Source: Accumulibacter sp032229525 (GTDB taxonomy: Bacteria > Pseudomonadota > Gammaproteobacteria > Burkholderiales > Rhodocyclaceae). Taken from it: a stretch of 64,000 nucleotides of DNA. The notes beneath the pieces are model-generated. The model was not told the DNA's origin. It ran no database searches and was given only the letters and a program-made list of their open reading frames with translations. The stretch spans positions 19,205-83,204 of the forward strand of contig NZ_JAVTWB010000090.1 in assembly GCF_032229525.1 (NCBI RefSeq), in the 5' to 3' direction. Both the position numbers and the translations under genes were made by a program. This document shows positions 35,708 through 44,764 of the stretch, one piece after another. How positions within the stretch are numbered: the first letter of the stretch is position 1; the number at the start of each line of letters is the position of its first letter.

Positions 35708-35715
35708 CGTGTCGT

Positions 35716-36750
35716 TCAGCTGTCGATGCGATACTCGGCCGACCTGGCGTGCGCCGGCAAGCCCTCGCCATGCGCCAGCGTTGCGGCGATGCGGCCCAAC
35801 GTTTTCGAAGCCGCCTGTGAAACGCGGATCAGGCTGGTGCGTTTCTGGAAATCGTAGACACCGAGCGGTGAGGAGAAACGGGCGCTGCCGGAGGTCGGCA
35901 AGACATGATTCGGGCCCGCGCAGTAGTCGCCAAGTGACTCCGAGGAGTAGCGGCCGATGAAGATCGCTCCGGCGTGATGGATCTTTGCCACCCAGGCTTC
36001 GGCATCGTCCAGCGATAGCTCGAGGTGCTCGGGGGCGATCCGGTTGGCGATCCGGAAAGCCTCATCGAGATCGCGTACCTGGATCAGCGCGCCCCGATTT
36101 TCCAGTGCGGCACGAATCACCTGCCGACGCGGCATGGTCGGCAAGAGCGCTTCGAGGGAGGCGGCGACCCGCTCGATATAGGCGGCATCCGGACAGATGA
36201 GTATCGACTGTGCCAGTTCGTCGTGCTCGGCCTGCGAAAAGAGATCCATTGCCACCCAGTCGGGGTCGGTATGGCCGTCGCAGATGACCAGTATCTCCGA
36301 CGGGCCGGCAACCATGTCGATGCCGACAACGCCGAAGACGCGGCGCTTGGCGGCGGCGACGTAGGCGTTGCCGGGGCCGACGATCTTGTCGACCTGGGGA
36401 ACGGTCTGCGTACCGTAGGCGAGCGCGGCAACGGCCTGCGCGCCGCCAATGGTGAAAACGCGGTCGACCCCGGCCAGCGCCGCCGCGGCGAGCACCAGCG
36501 GGTTGTGCTCGCCAGCCGGCGTCGGTACCACCATGATCAACTCCTTGACCCCGGCGACCTGGGCGGGAATGGCGTTCATCAGCACCGATGACGGGTACGA
36601 GGCCTTACCCCCTGGCACATAGAGTCCGACCCGGTCGAGCGGCGTCACTTTCTGACCCAGCATTGTGCCGCGCCCGTCCGCGCTGTCGTCCTCGTATTGC
36701 CAGCTTTGCAGGGGCTGCCGCTCGTGGTAGCTACGGATGCGGGCGGCGGC
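35716..36750 (-). CDS. hisD: Histidinol dehydrogenase, N-terminus missing in scaffold gap
   Basis: About 344 codons, missing roughly the first 85-90 residues of a usual 430. It oxidises histidinol to histidine in two NAD-dependent steps and is zinc dependent. The signature IVGPGNAYVAAAKRR and VFGVVGIDMVAGPSEILVI are present, as are FSQAEHDE (metal ligand), the GPNHVLPTSGSARF loop and the C-terminal AHGEGLPAHARS. It reads in frame into the gap and on into hisG, but this is coincidence. It is transcribed from hisG. Confidence 0.95.
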   Translation of the reverse strand, partial: AAARIRSYHERQPLQSWQYEDDSADGRGTMLGQKVTPLDRVGLYVPGGKASYPSSVLMNAIPAQVAGVKELIMVVPTPAGEHNPLVLAAAALAGVDRVFTIGGAQAVAALAYGTQTVPQVDKIVGPGNAYVAAAKRRVFGVVGIDMVAGPSEILVICDGHTDPDWVAMDLFSQAEHDELAQSILICPDAAYIERVAASLEALLPTMPRRQVIRAALENRGALIQVRDLDEAFRIANRIAPEHLELSLDDAEAWVAKIHHAGAIFIGRYSSESLGDYCAGPNHVLPTSGSARFSSPLGVYDFQKRTSLIRVSQAASKTLGRIAATLAHGEGLPAHARSAEYRIDS

Positions 36751-36850
36751 NNNNNNNNNNNNNNNNNNNNNNNNNNNNNNNNNNNNNNNNNNNNNNNNNN
36801 NNNNNNNNNNNNNNNNNNNNNNNNNNNNNNNNNNNNNNNNNNNNNNNNNN
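36751..36850. other. 100-N scaffold gap between hisG and hisD
   Basis: Exactly 100 N. The missing HisG C-terminus (about 65 residues) and HisD N-terminus (about 85-90 residues) need roughly 450 bases, so the length is a placeholder. Confidence 0.95.
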
Positions 36851-37299
36851 GCCAGTTCCATCGAGCCGTAGAGCTTGATCAGGTCGACGTGGACGCCCTT
36901 GGCGGCAAAGTGTTCGCGGGCAATGTTGACGTATTTGCTGGCGATCTTGAGCCGAGCGCCCTGGCGCACCGCGTGGGCGTAGTCGAATCCGGCGGGAATG
37001 GCGACCATCATCCGGCATTTGGCGATCTTCAGGTCGATCGGCTGGTAAAGACCGTCGCTGCCGTGCTCGAGCAGCACGTCCTTGCCGGCGACGCCGAGGT
37101 CGGCGGCACCGTACTGCACGTAGGTTGGCGCATCGGTGGCACGAACAATGACCAGGCGGACATCGTCGCGGCTGGTCGGGATGATCAGTTTGCGTGAGGT
37201 CTCGGGGTCTTCGAGCGGCTCGATGCCGGCTGCCGCCAGCAGAGGTAACGTCTCTTGGAAAATCCGGCCCTTGGAGAGGGCGATGGTGATGCCATTCAC
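36851..37299 (-). CDS. hisG: ATP phosphoribosyltransferase, catalytic subunit (short form), C-terminus missing in scaffold gap
   Basis: About 149 codons from the GTG at 37299, with AGGAAG upstream, in the context NGITIALSKGRIFQETLPLL. It commits ATP and PRPP to histidine synthesis. Visible motifs are RLVIVRATDAPTYVQYGAADLGVAGKDVL split over two strands, and KLYGSMEL at the gap edge. Short-form HisG (about 215 aa) needs the HisZ regulatory subunit, which is not in this window; the C-terminus that would decide the form lies in the gap. It is the first gene of the leftward his run. Confidence 0.93.
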
Positions 37300-37663
37300 G
37301 GCGTGCTTCCTGCTCGACAACGAAGGGCGCATTCTACCGCAATGCAGTCGTCCGAGCCTTGACCGGGTCATCGACCGGGCTTGGCGGCAGGCGGCGGGTA
37401 GGCCGGTGGCAGGCGTGCAGAGGGCGCCCGGCCGCCGCGGCGCGTGGGGTACTGACTGTCCGATGGGCAGCAGTGCTTCTTCCGATGCACGAATAGTGTA
37501 TTATCCGCGCGCGATCGAACAAGAAAAGACTCGATCTGGGAGCAAAAAGAAAAAAACATGCGGCGGCGGATTTCGTTCTGGCGCGCGGCCCAGTCGTCTT
37601 CATCGCTACCAAAAGGCCCGGCCGGGCTTTCCCGTCGCCGCAGATATCGGAGGAGCTTTCTGC
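37300..37663. other. 364-base divergent spacer between hisG and CNNM protein 1
   Basis: This spacer must contain the promoters of both the his operon and the first CNNM gene. A TATTAT at 37499-37504 is a possible rightward -10 element, but I see no good -35 match. A poly-A rich stretch at 37545-37558 precedes the CNNM leader. No gene is supported. Confidence 0.35.
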
Positions 37664-39094
37664 ATGGAACAAATGAATATTTATATCAATCTCGTACTGA
37701 TTTTGGTCTTCATCGCCGGCAACGCTTTTTTTGTCGGCTCGGAGATCGCCATCTCGTCGGCGCGCCGCAGTCGGATCAAGCAGCTGGCCGAGATGGGTGA
37801 CAAGCGCGCCGCACGGGTCGAGATGCTGCACAACGAACCGGAGCGTTTCTACTCGGTGACCCAGGTCGGCATCACGCTGGTCTCCCTCGGTCTGGGTGCG
37901 GTCGGCATGGAGACGATCAGCACGCTGACCGATTCGACTTTTGTGGCGATCTTTACCATCTTCGGCGACAGCGCCGCGGTGCACAAGGCAGCGCATACCA
38001 TGTCCTACGTCTTTGCCTTTATCGCCATTTCGTTTCTGCATGTGGTCGCCGGCGAACTGGCGCCCAAGGTCCTTGCTTTCCACAAGGCCGAACAGCTGAG
38101 CATGGCCGTCGGCGGGACGATCAACATTCTCTACCTGACCTTCAAACCGTTGATCCACGTCATGAAAATGTCGTCGAACGCGCTGCTCAGGCTCTTCGGG
38201 CAGAGCAACCTGGAAGGTCATGGGGAAAGCCACTTCACGATGTCGGTCGAGGAAATTCGCATGATTCTCTCGGCCAGCGAGAAGGACGGCACGCTGGCGC
38301 CCGAGGAGACACAGATGATCCGCGGCGTGTTCAAGCTCGACGAACACACCGTACGCGAGGCGATGATTCCGCGCACGCGCATCCGCGCGCTGATGCAGGA
38401 CGACACGCTTGCCGATGCGCTGCGGGTCTTCCGTGATGTGCCGCACGCGCGTTTTCCGATCTGCGACAAGAGTCTCGACCGAATTACCGGCGTGGTGGCG
38501 ATCAAGGAGTTGTTGACGGTGATGGCCGAAAGTAGCGGGCAGACGCTGGAAGAGGTCAGCCAGCGACGCGTCGGTGACTTCGCACAGGCGCCGTTCATCG
38601 TACCGAACAGCAAGTCGCTGAGTGACCTGCTCAAGGAATTCAAGCACAGCCGCCAGCAGATGGCGATCGTCATCGACGAATACGGGGGTACCGAAGGAAT
38701 CATCACGCTCGAAGACATCCTGGAGGAAATCGTCGGTGAGTACGAGGACGAGTTCACGCGCCAGGGGCGGCGGCTGCGGAAACTGGTTGGCAGCCAGTAC
38801 GAGATCGACGCGTCGATGCGCGTCACCGACCTGGAAAACCTGCTCGATTTCCCGTTCCCGCTCGACGACGACTACGTCACTCTTGCCGGCCTGTTCTACA
38901 AGAAGCTGGGCAACGTGCCACAGATTGGCGACTCCGTCGAACTCGAAGGCGGTCGCCTGACGGTGCTGGAAATGGACAACCACCGGATCACTCTGCTGAA
39001 GTTTGAAGATACGGCGCTCGGTGACGACGGCGTCGTCCGCCTGGTGGAAGACTCTTCTGCGGCAGATGGCCAGCAGTACCCAACTGGCGGCTGA
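37664..39094 (+). CDS. CNNM/CorC-type membrane protein with CBS pair, paralog 1
   Basis: A protein of 476 aa starting MEQMNIYINLVLILV, with GGAGGAG 8 bases upstream (a long upstream frame was rejected). An N-terminal DUF21/CNNM membrane domain (about 1-190) carries the conserved GSEIAISSARRSRIKQL and the VTQVGITLVSLGLGA helix, then a tandem CBS pair (RAMIPRTRIRALMQDD onward; EYGGTEGIITLEDILEEIVGE) and a CorC_HlyC C-terminal domain. CNNM proteins are linked to magnesium or sodium transport; older names call them haemolysins. The precise ion is unknown. It is the first of three such genes in a row. Confidence 0.92.
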   Translation: MEQMNIYINLVLILVFIAGNAFFVGSEIAISSARRSRIKQLAEMGDKRAARVEMLHNEPERFYSVTQVGITLVSLGLGAVGMETISTLTDSTFVAIFTIFGDSAAVHKAAHTMSYVFAFIAISFLHVVAGELAPKVLAFHKAEQLSMAVGGTINILYLTFKPLIHVMKMSSNALLRLFGQSNLEGHGESHFTMSVEEIRMILSASEKDGTLAPEETQMIRGVFKLDEHTVREAMIPRTRIRALMQDDTLADALRVFRDVPHARFPICDKSLDRITGVVAIKELLTVMAESSGQTLEEVSQRRVGDFAQAPFIVPNSKSLSDLLKEFKHSRQQMAIVIDEYGGTEGIITLEDILEEIVGEYEDEFTRQGRRLRKLVGSQYEIDASMRVTDLENLLDFPFPLDDDYVTLAGLFYKKLGNVPQIGDSVELEGGRLTVLEMDNHRITLLKFEDTALGDDGVVRLVEDSSAADGQQYPTGG

Positions 39095-39422
39095 GTAAAG
39101 GTTTTCGCTCCGTCGCGGCAATGAGGGTACACTGCTGGCCGTCATGAAAGTCATGGTTTCTGGTGTTTCCTGGTCGGTATTCCACTTGTTGCGCGGTTAA
39201 CGTATTTTTCCGGGGTTGGCGCTACTCGCTTGCTCATGCCGAGGAGCAAGGTCCCGGCAGCAGCTGTAACGCGGGCGAGCACTGCCAAGAGGTGACGCGG
39301 ACCGGCGTGGTAGTACTTTTTTGGGCATTGCCCAGGAGGCTGCACGCGGCCGTACGGCTTGACGCCGGCGGTCAGCTGCTCGCTGAAGATTACCGCTGGA
39401 CCTGTATTGGGGGAGTTAGCTT
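39095..39422. other. 328-base spacer between CNNM paralogs 1 and 2
   Basis: No gene is supported. An 18-codon ORF (39144-39200) is noise. The second CNNM gene has a GGGGGAG ribosome site directly before 39423, so it may have its own promoter here, but I cannot point to boxes. Confidence 0.3.
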
Positions 39423-40943
39423 ATGGACGAATTGGTAGCGCAGATACCTGCCTGGATTGATCTGGAACTGGTCATCCGGCTTAGCGTTCAGGTCGCATTG
39501 CTGACCGCCTCGGCGTTCTTTTCGGGATCCGAAACGGCGCTGTTTTCGCTGACTTCCTTCGATATGCAGAGGCTGCAGAACAGCCAGCACCCGCGCTGCA
39601 AGAGTATCCAGGACATGCTCGAAGAGCCCCGCCGCCTGATCATCTCCCTGTTGTGTGGCAACGAGCTGGTGAACATCGCCTCGTCGGCGAATATGGCGGC
39701 GATCCTGTTGAGGTATTTCAGCGAAGACGAAACGACCTTGCTCAATATTCTGGTGATGGTTCCGCTGCTCCTGCTGGTCGGTGAGGTGACGCCGAAGACC
39801 ATCGCTGTCACGCATCCGATAATGGTTTCTACCCGCATTTCGGCGCGGCTCTTGCCGCAGTGGATCGCCTTCATCGCGCCGCTGCGCAAGGTGGTGCGCG
39901 CGGTCGCTGACCGCATCACCACGGCCATCGTTGGCGAGCCGGTCAAGAAGGACAACATCCTCCATTCCGACGAGTTTCGCACCCTGGTGGAGGAAGGCGA
40001 GGCCAGTGGCGAGATCGTGCCGACCGAGCGGATTCTCATCGACAACATGCTGGAGGCCTCGGAAGCCGAGGTGGTGGACATCATGACGCCGATTTCGAGC
40101 ATGGTTTCGTTTGATGTGGAGCAGCCACTGTGTCAACTGGTGGAGGCCTTCCAGGCTATCCACCACGCGCGCGTGCCTTTATTCGAGGACAACCCTTCGA
40201 ACATCGTCGGTTTTCTTCATTCCGAAGACGTCATCAAGCTGGTGCGCAGCGGTGCTGACGTAGCGGCAATCAAGGTCCGTGACGTGATGCGCCAAGCCCA
40301 TTTTGTTCCGTCGACCAAGAAGGTGGACGAGATGGTCGAGTTCTTCCAGGAGAACCGCACGCGGCTGGCTTTGGTGATCGGCGAATACGCCAACGTTCTG
40401 GGGATCGTCTCGATCCGCGACGTGGCCGCATTCATGCTGGGCAAGCTGGCCCCGCCATCGCAGGAGCCCGGCGTTCGAGAGATCGAGCTGAGCAAGGTCT
40501 ACACGATTCCCGGCGACATGAGTCTGGTCGACTTCAACCAGCTGGTGGGAGCCGATCTTGACGATCCGAGCATGAACACCGTCGGTGGCCTGATGATGCG
40601 CTTGCTGAACCGCCTGCCGAGGGTTGGCGACTCGGTGACCTTTGAAGGTTTCATCTTCGCCGTTGAACAGATGCAGAGATTGCGCATCGACCGCTTTCGC
40701 GTGACACGGCTCGATCTCGGCCCGGACCCGGAACCGGAACCCGAAGTGCCACCGACGCCGACGCCGCCAGCGCAGGACCTCGAGGGCATCCCGGCGGGCG
40801 CGGAATTGCCTGCGCAGGAGGTTGCGGCGATGGCCGACACAGAGTCGGCTTTGGCAGCCGTGCCGCCAGCTTCGGCGGGTGACGAAACGGCAGATCTCGA
40901 CGCCAGCTCTGCCAATAATCCGTCGGCGAAAAAAGGGGTCTGA
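39423..40943 (+). CDS. CNNM/CorC-type membrane protein with CBS pair, paralog 2 (extended acidic/proline tail)
   Basis: A protein of 506 aa. DUF21/CNNM domain (about 15-195) with FFSGSETALFSLTSFDMQRL and LLVGEVTPKTIAVTHP, a CBS pair (about 215-340: DIMTPISSMVSFD, EYANVLGIVSIRDV) and CorC_HlyC domain. The last 75 residues are Pro/Ala/Glu-rich (PDPEPEPEVPPTPTPP), with no fold expected. The TPKTIAVTHP turn matches the signature of CNNM-type Mg transporters. It ends 3 bases before paralog 3, so these two are one operon. Confidence 0.9.
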   Translation: MDELVAQIPAWIDLELVIRLSVQVALLTASAFFSGSETALFSLTSFDMQRLQNSQHPRCKSIQDMLEEPRRLIISLLCGNELVNIASSANMAAILLRYFSEDETTLLNILVMVPLLLLVGEVTPKTIAVTHPIMVSTRISARLLPQWIAFIAPLRKVVRAVADRITTAIVGEPVKKDNILHSDEFRTLVEEGEASGEIVPTERILIDNMLEASEAEVVDIMTPISSMVSFDVEQPLCQLVEAFQAIHHARVPLFEDNPSNIVGFLHSEDVIKLVRSGADVAAIKVRDVMRQAHFVPSTKKVDEMVEFFQENRTRLALVIGEYANVLGIVSIRDVAAFMLGKLAPPSQEPGVREIELSKVYTIPGDMSLVDFNQLVGADLDDPSMNTVGGLMMRLLNRLPRVGDSVTFEGFIFAVEQMQRLRIDRFRVTRLDLGPDPEPEPEVPPTPTPPAQDLEGIPAGAELPAQEVAAMADTESALAAVPPASAGDETADLDASSANNPSAKKGV

Positions 40944-40946
40944 GCC

Positions 40947-42218
40947 ATGGAAATATTCCTCGAATGCGTTTTGATCCTGATCTTCCTGTTACTCAAGGGC
41001 TTCTTCTCGGGTTCGGAGATCGCCATGGTGAACAGCGACAAGATCAGGTTGCGCCACCTGGCAAAGACCGGCGACAAGGGTGCCGCCCTGGTGCTCAAGC
41101 TGTACAAGACACCGGACGTGCTGTTGGGAACGACGCTGGTGGGTACCAACGTCGCGACGGTGACCGTTACCACGCTGATCACCCTGATCTTCATCGAGGT
41201 CCTCGGGCCCAGTGGGGACATCATCTCGGTGGTGTTGGCCACACCGTTTCTGTTGATCCTCGGGGAGATTGTTCCGAAGAGCATCTACCAGCAAAAGGCG
41301 GACTTTCTCGTAACCCGCATCGTTTTCGTCCTGCGCTTCTTTTCCTGGCTTTACTATCCGGTGATCTTCGTCTTCAGTCGCATCGCGCGCTTTGCGACGC
41401 GCCTGGCGGGCGGTAGCACGCCCGACAAGAGTGGCCTGATCACCCGCGAGGAGCTGCGCATGCTGCTCGAGATGTCCTCGAGCAGCGACGACGACGGCAG
41501 CTTTGACGCCGAAAAGGTAGCGCGCATCACGCGTTTTTCGGAGACTTCGGTGGGTGAAGTGATGACCCCGCTGGACGAAGTGGTGGGCCTCAGCGAGCAC
41601 GCCAGCATGGAGGAGGCGGTGGCATTGGTGCTTGCCCACGGCTACAACCGATTGCCGGTCTATCGCGGCAACATGTCCAACATCGTCGGCATTCTCACGC
41701 TCAACTCATGGGACTTGATGGCCGCCGACATCAACAGCAAACCCAAGACCAGCTACATCCAGGAGCCGGTCTATGTGACTTCCAAACAGCCCATCGATCG
41801 AACGATCCAGACCTTGCTGTCGCGTCCGATCGACTTCATGGCGGTGGTGGTCAACGAATTCGGTCTGGCCATCGGCATTCTCAGCATGGAAGACATCTTC
41901 GAGGAGGTGGTCGGAGAAATCGATGTCGGCTACGATTTCGACGAGTACGAATCGCACCGGAGCAAGCAGCGCATCATGATCAAGGAGCTGGGGCCTGACG
42001 AGTTCCTCGTCGATGGACGCACTCCGATTTCGCAGATCAACGAGGAACTGCACCTCAACATTCCCATGGAGGCGGCGCACACCATGGCTGGACTGATGAT
42101 CAACCGGCTGCGCACCATTCCACCAGTGGGCAGCCAGATTCGCGAGGAAAGCTACCAATTCACGGTGCGGACGGTGAGCGCCCGCACCGTTACCAAAGTG
42201 CACATCAAGCGAGTCTGA
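40947..42218 (+). CDS. CNNM/CorC-type membrane protein with CBS pair, paralog 3
   Basis: A protein of 423 aa. DUF21/CNNM domain with GFFSGSEIAMVNSDKIRL and ILGEIVPKSIYQQKADF, CBS pair (EVMTPLDEVVGLSEH; NEFGLAIGILSMEDIFEEVVGE), and CorC_HlyC domain (MIKELGPDEFLVDGRTPIS). The start codon is 3 bases after paralog 2. Sequence is clearly diverged from paralog 2, so the pair is an old duplication rather than a recent one. Ion specificity is not known. Confidence 0.9.
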   Translation: MEIFLECVLILIFLLLKGFFSGSEIAMVNSDKIRLRHLAKTGDKGAALVLKLYKTPDVLLGTTLVGTNVATVTVTTLITLIFIEVLGPSGDIISVVLATPFLLILGEIVPKSIYQQKADFLVTRIVFVLRFFSWLYYPVIFVFSRIARFATRLAGGSTPDKSGLITREELRMLLEMSSSSDDDGSFDAEKVARITRFSETSVGEVMTPLDEVVGLSEHASMEEAVALVLAHGYNRLPVYRGNMSNIVGILTLNSWDLMAADINSKPKTSYIQEPVYVTSKQPIDRTIQTLLSRPIDFMAVVVNEFGLAIGILSMEDIFEEVVGEIDVGYDFDEYESHRSKQRIMIKELGPDEFLVDGRTPISQINEELHLNIPMEAAHTMAGLMINRLRTIPPVGSQIREESYQFTVRTVSARTVTKVHIKRV

Positions 42219-42276
42219 TGGGCAGTCGTCGCTCGTCCGCGGGGCGCCAGCAAATCAAGAGGATGTCGCGACAGCG

Positions 42277-42307
42277 GCGGCCGGCGTGTTTTTCGTGCAC
42301 CGGCCGC
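42277..42307. terminator. Possible hairpin between CNNM paralog 3 and the decarboxylase gene
   Basis: GCGGCCGG (42277-42284) can pair with CCGGCCGC (42300-42307) over a 15-base loop containing a T-run. It lies between convergent genes. No U-tract follows, so it is a weak candidate. Confidence 0.35.
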
Positions 42308-42406
42308 TGATCACGGTCGTCGTCGCTGACCCCGTTGCGGTGAGGGCCTTGCGGTGCTTGCCGGTCGGTCGGCCCGCATCGGGGATGACCGCTTGCGCCG
42401 GCAATC

Positions 42407-44644
42407 TCAGCGAACGCAGTCCACCGAGTACACCGGCTTGCCGTCCACCAGCGCTTTGACCAGACCGTGGACGTCGGTTTCGAAACCCGGGAATCTTTCG
42501 TTGAAGTCGCGCGCGAAGCGGAGATAACGAACGATCGTGGCGTTGAAACGCTCGCCCGGGATCAGTAGCGGAATTCCCGGCGGGTAGGGGGTGAGCAGGG
42601 TACTGGTGATCCGCCCCTCGAGATCATCGATCGGGACCCGGTCAATCTCGCGGTGCGCCATGCGGGCAAAGGCGTCGGCGGGTTTCATTGCCGGCTCCAT
42701 GTCCGAAAGGTACATCTGGGTGGTCAGGTGGGCCACGTCGTTGGCTGCGTAGATGCCGTGAATCTGCTTGCACAGGTCCTTCAGGCCGTAGCCTTCGTAG
42801 CGGGGGTTCTTGGCCAGGAACTCCGGCATGACCTTCCACAGGGGCAGATTCTGGTCGTAACCATCCTTGAACTGCTGCAGTTCGGTGACCATGGTGTTCC
42901 AGCGACCCTTGGTGATGCCGATGGTGAACATGATGAAAAAGGAATACAGGCCGCATTTCTCGACAATTATTCCGTGCTCGGCCAGGTATTTGGTGACGAT
43001 CGCCGCCGGAATTCCCCAGTCGGCGAAATCGCCATCGACATCGAGCCCGGGCGTAATGATCGTCGCCTTGATCGGATCGAGCATGTTGAAGCCTTCGGCA
43101 AGCATGCCAAAGCCGTGCCAGCGTTCGCCAGGATTGAGGATCCACGCCGCACGCTCTTCAATGCCCTCTTCCGAGAGATCGTCGGGTCCCCAGACCTTGA
43201 ACCACCAGTCGGCGCCCCATTCCTGCTCGACTTTGCGCATGGTGCGACGAAAGTTGAGCGCTTCGGCGATCGACTCCTCGACCATGGCCGTTCCCCCCGG
43301 TGCGTCCATCATCGCCGCCGCGACGTCGCAGGAAGCGATGATCGCGTACTGCGGCGACGTCGAGGTGTGCATCAGATAGGCTTCGTTGAAGATGTCGCGG
43401 TCGAGTTTTCGCCCCTGCGAATCCTGCACCAGGATTTGCGATGCCTGTGACAGGCCGGCAAGCAGTTTGTGCGTCGACTGCGTCGAGAAGATCATCGTAT
43501 CCTTGCAGCGCGGGCGATCGGCACCGATGGCGTGGTAATCGCCGTAGAACTCGTGGAAGGCCGCGTGCGGCAGCCAGGCTTCGTCGAAATGCAGCGTATC
43601 GATCACGCCATCGAGCATTTCCTTGATTTCCTCGACGTTGTACAGGATTCCGTCATAGGTGCTCTGGGTAATGGTGAGCACCCGTGGCTGCGCTTTGACG
43701 GTGCGCGCGAAGGGATGTGATTCGATCTTCTGGCGGATGTTCTCCCAGCGGAACTGCTCCTTGGGGATCGGCCCGATGATCCCGTAATGGTTGCGTGTCG
43801 GCATCAGAAACACCGGTATCGCGCCGGTCATGATGATCGCGTGGAGTATCGACTTGTGACAGTTGCGATCGACGATGACCACGTCGCCTGGCGCGACGGT
43901 CGAGTGCCAGACGATCTTGTTCGAGGTCGAGGTGCCGTTGGTGACGAAAAAGAGGTGGTCGGCACTGAAGATGCGCGCCGCGTTGCGCTCGGAGGCAGCG
44001 ACCGGGCCGGTATGATCGAGCAACTGGCCCAGTTCCTCGACCGCATTGCAGACATCCGCGCGCAGCATGTTCTCACCGAAGAACTGATGGAACATGCGAC
44101 CGACCGGGCTTTTCAGGAAAGCTACGCCACCCGAGTGCCCGGGGCAGTGCCACGAATAGGAGCCGTCTTCGGCGTAATGGGTTAGCGCACGGAAAAAAGG
44201 CGGCGCCAGGCTGTCCAGGTACGCTTTGGCTTCGCGCACCACGTAACGGCCGATGAACTCGGCTGTATCCTCGAACATGTGAATGAAGCCGTGCAGTTCG
44301 CGCAGTACGTCGTTGGGGATGTGCACCGAGGTTCGCGTCTCACCGTAGAGGAAGATCGGAATCGCCTCGTTACGGCAGCGAATTTCCTTGACGAAGGCGC
44401 GCAGGCCGGCGACGGTATCTTCGGCCTTGCCGTCTCTGAAGTCTTCGTCGTCAATGGACAGAATGAATGCCGAGGCACGACTCTGTTGTTGGGCAAACGA
44501 GGTCAGGTCTCCGTAGCTGGTCACGCCGAGCGAATCAAAACCCTTCTTCTCGATGGCTTTGGCCAGCGCCCGGATACTCAGTCCGCCGGTGTTCTCCGAA
44601 CGGTAGTCCTTGTCGATGATGATTACCGGAAAATCGAAATGCAT
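42407..44644 (-). CDS. Orn/Lys/Arg decarboxylase class I (AdiA/CadA-like)
   Basis: A protein of 745 aa, the length of the biodegradative decarboxylases. An N-terminal wing (response-regulator-like, about 1-130) is followed by the PLP domain: SWHCPGHSGGVAFLKSP, NCHKSILHA, HFDEAWLPHAAFHEFYG, and the PLP lysine in STQSTHKLLAGLSQAS. It decarboxylates a basic amino acid to a diamine or agmatine. Similarity looks nearest to arginine decarboxylase (AdiA), but lysine or ornithine cannot be excluded. It follows dcd on the same strand with about 120 bases between. Confidence 0.88.
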   Translation of the reverse strand: MHFDFPVIIIDKDYRSENTGGLSIRALAKAIEKKGFDSLGVTSYGDLTSFAQQQSRASAFILSIDDEDFRDGKAEDTVAGLRAFVKEIRCRNEAIPIFLYGETRTSVHIPNDVLRELHGFIHMFEDTAEFIGRYVVREAKAYLDSLAPPFFRALTHYAEDGSYSWHCPGHSGGVAFLKSPVGRMFHQFFGENMLRADVCNAVEELGQLLDHTGPVAASERNAARIFSADHLFFVTNGTSTSNKIVWHSTVAPGDVVIVDRNCHKSILHAIIMTGAIPVFLMPTRNHYGIIGPIPKEQFRWENIRQKIESHPFARTVKAQPRVLTITQSTYDGILYNVEEIKEMLDGVIDTLHFDEAWLPHAAFHEFYGDYHAIGADRPRCKDTMIFSTQSTHKLLAGLSQASQILVQDSQGRKLDRDIFNEAYLMHTSTSPQYAIIASCDVAAAMMDAPGGTAMVEESIAEALNFRRTMRKVEQEWGADWWFKVWGPDDLSEEGIEERAAWILNPGERWHGFGMLAEGFNMLDPIKATIITPGLDVDGDFADWGIPAAIVTKYLAEHGIIVEKCGLYSFFIMFTIGITKGRWNTMVTELQQFKDGYDQNLPLWKVMPEFLAKNPRYEGYGLKDLCKQIHGIYAANDVAHLTTQMYLSDMEPAMKPADAFARMAHREIDRVPIDDLEGRITSTLLTPYPPGIPLLIPGERFNATIVRYLRFARDFNERFPGFETDVHGLVKALVDGKPVYSVDCVR

Positions 44645-44764
44645 GGCCAGTCCAGTATGAAATCAAGAGTGGGAGGGCGGCAGCTTGGGCACGCGGACGG
44701 TGGCGATGCGATTACCGGCGATCCCGCTGCTCGCCTGACGGGGCGGCGGGCGTCACGCACGGCG

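Noticed and set aside
35716..37299. Fused HisG-HisD protein
   Set aside because: The fusion runs through a 100-N gap that must hide the end of one gene and the start of the other.
37334..39154. Leftward 606-codon frame opposite CNNM paralog 1
   Set aside because: It is a shadow of the CNNM gene and has no ribosome-binding site or known domain.
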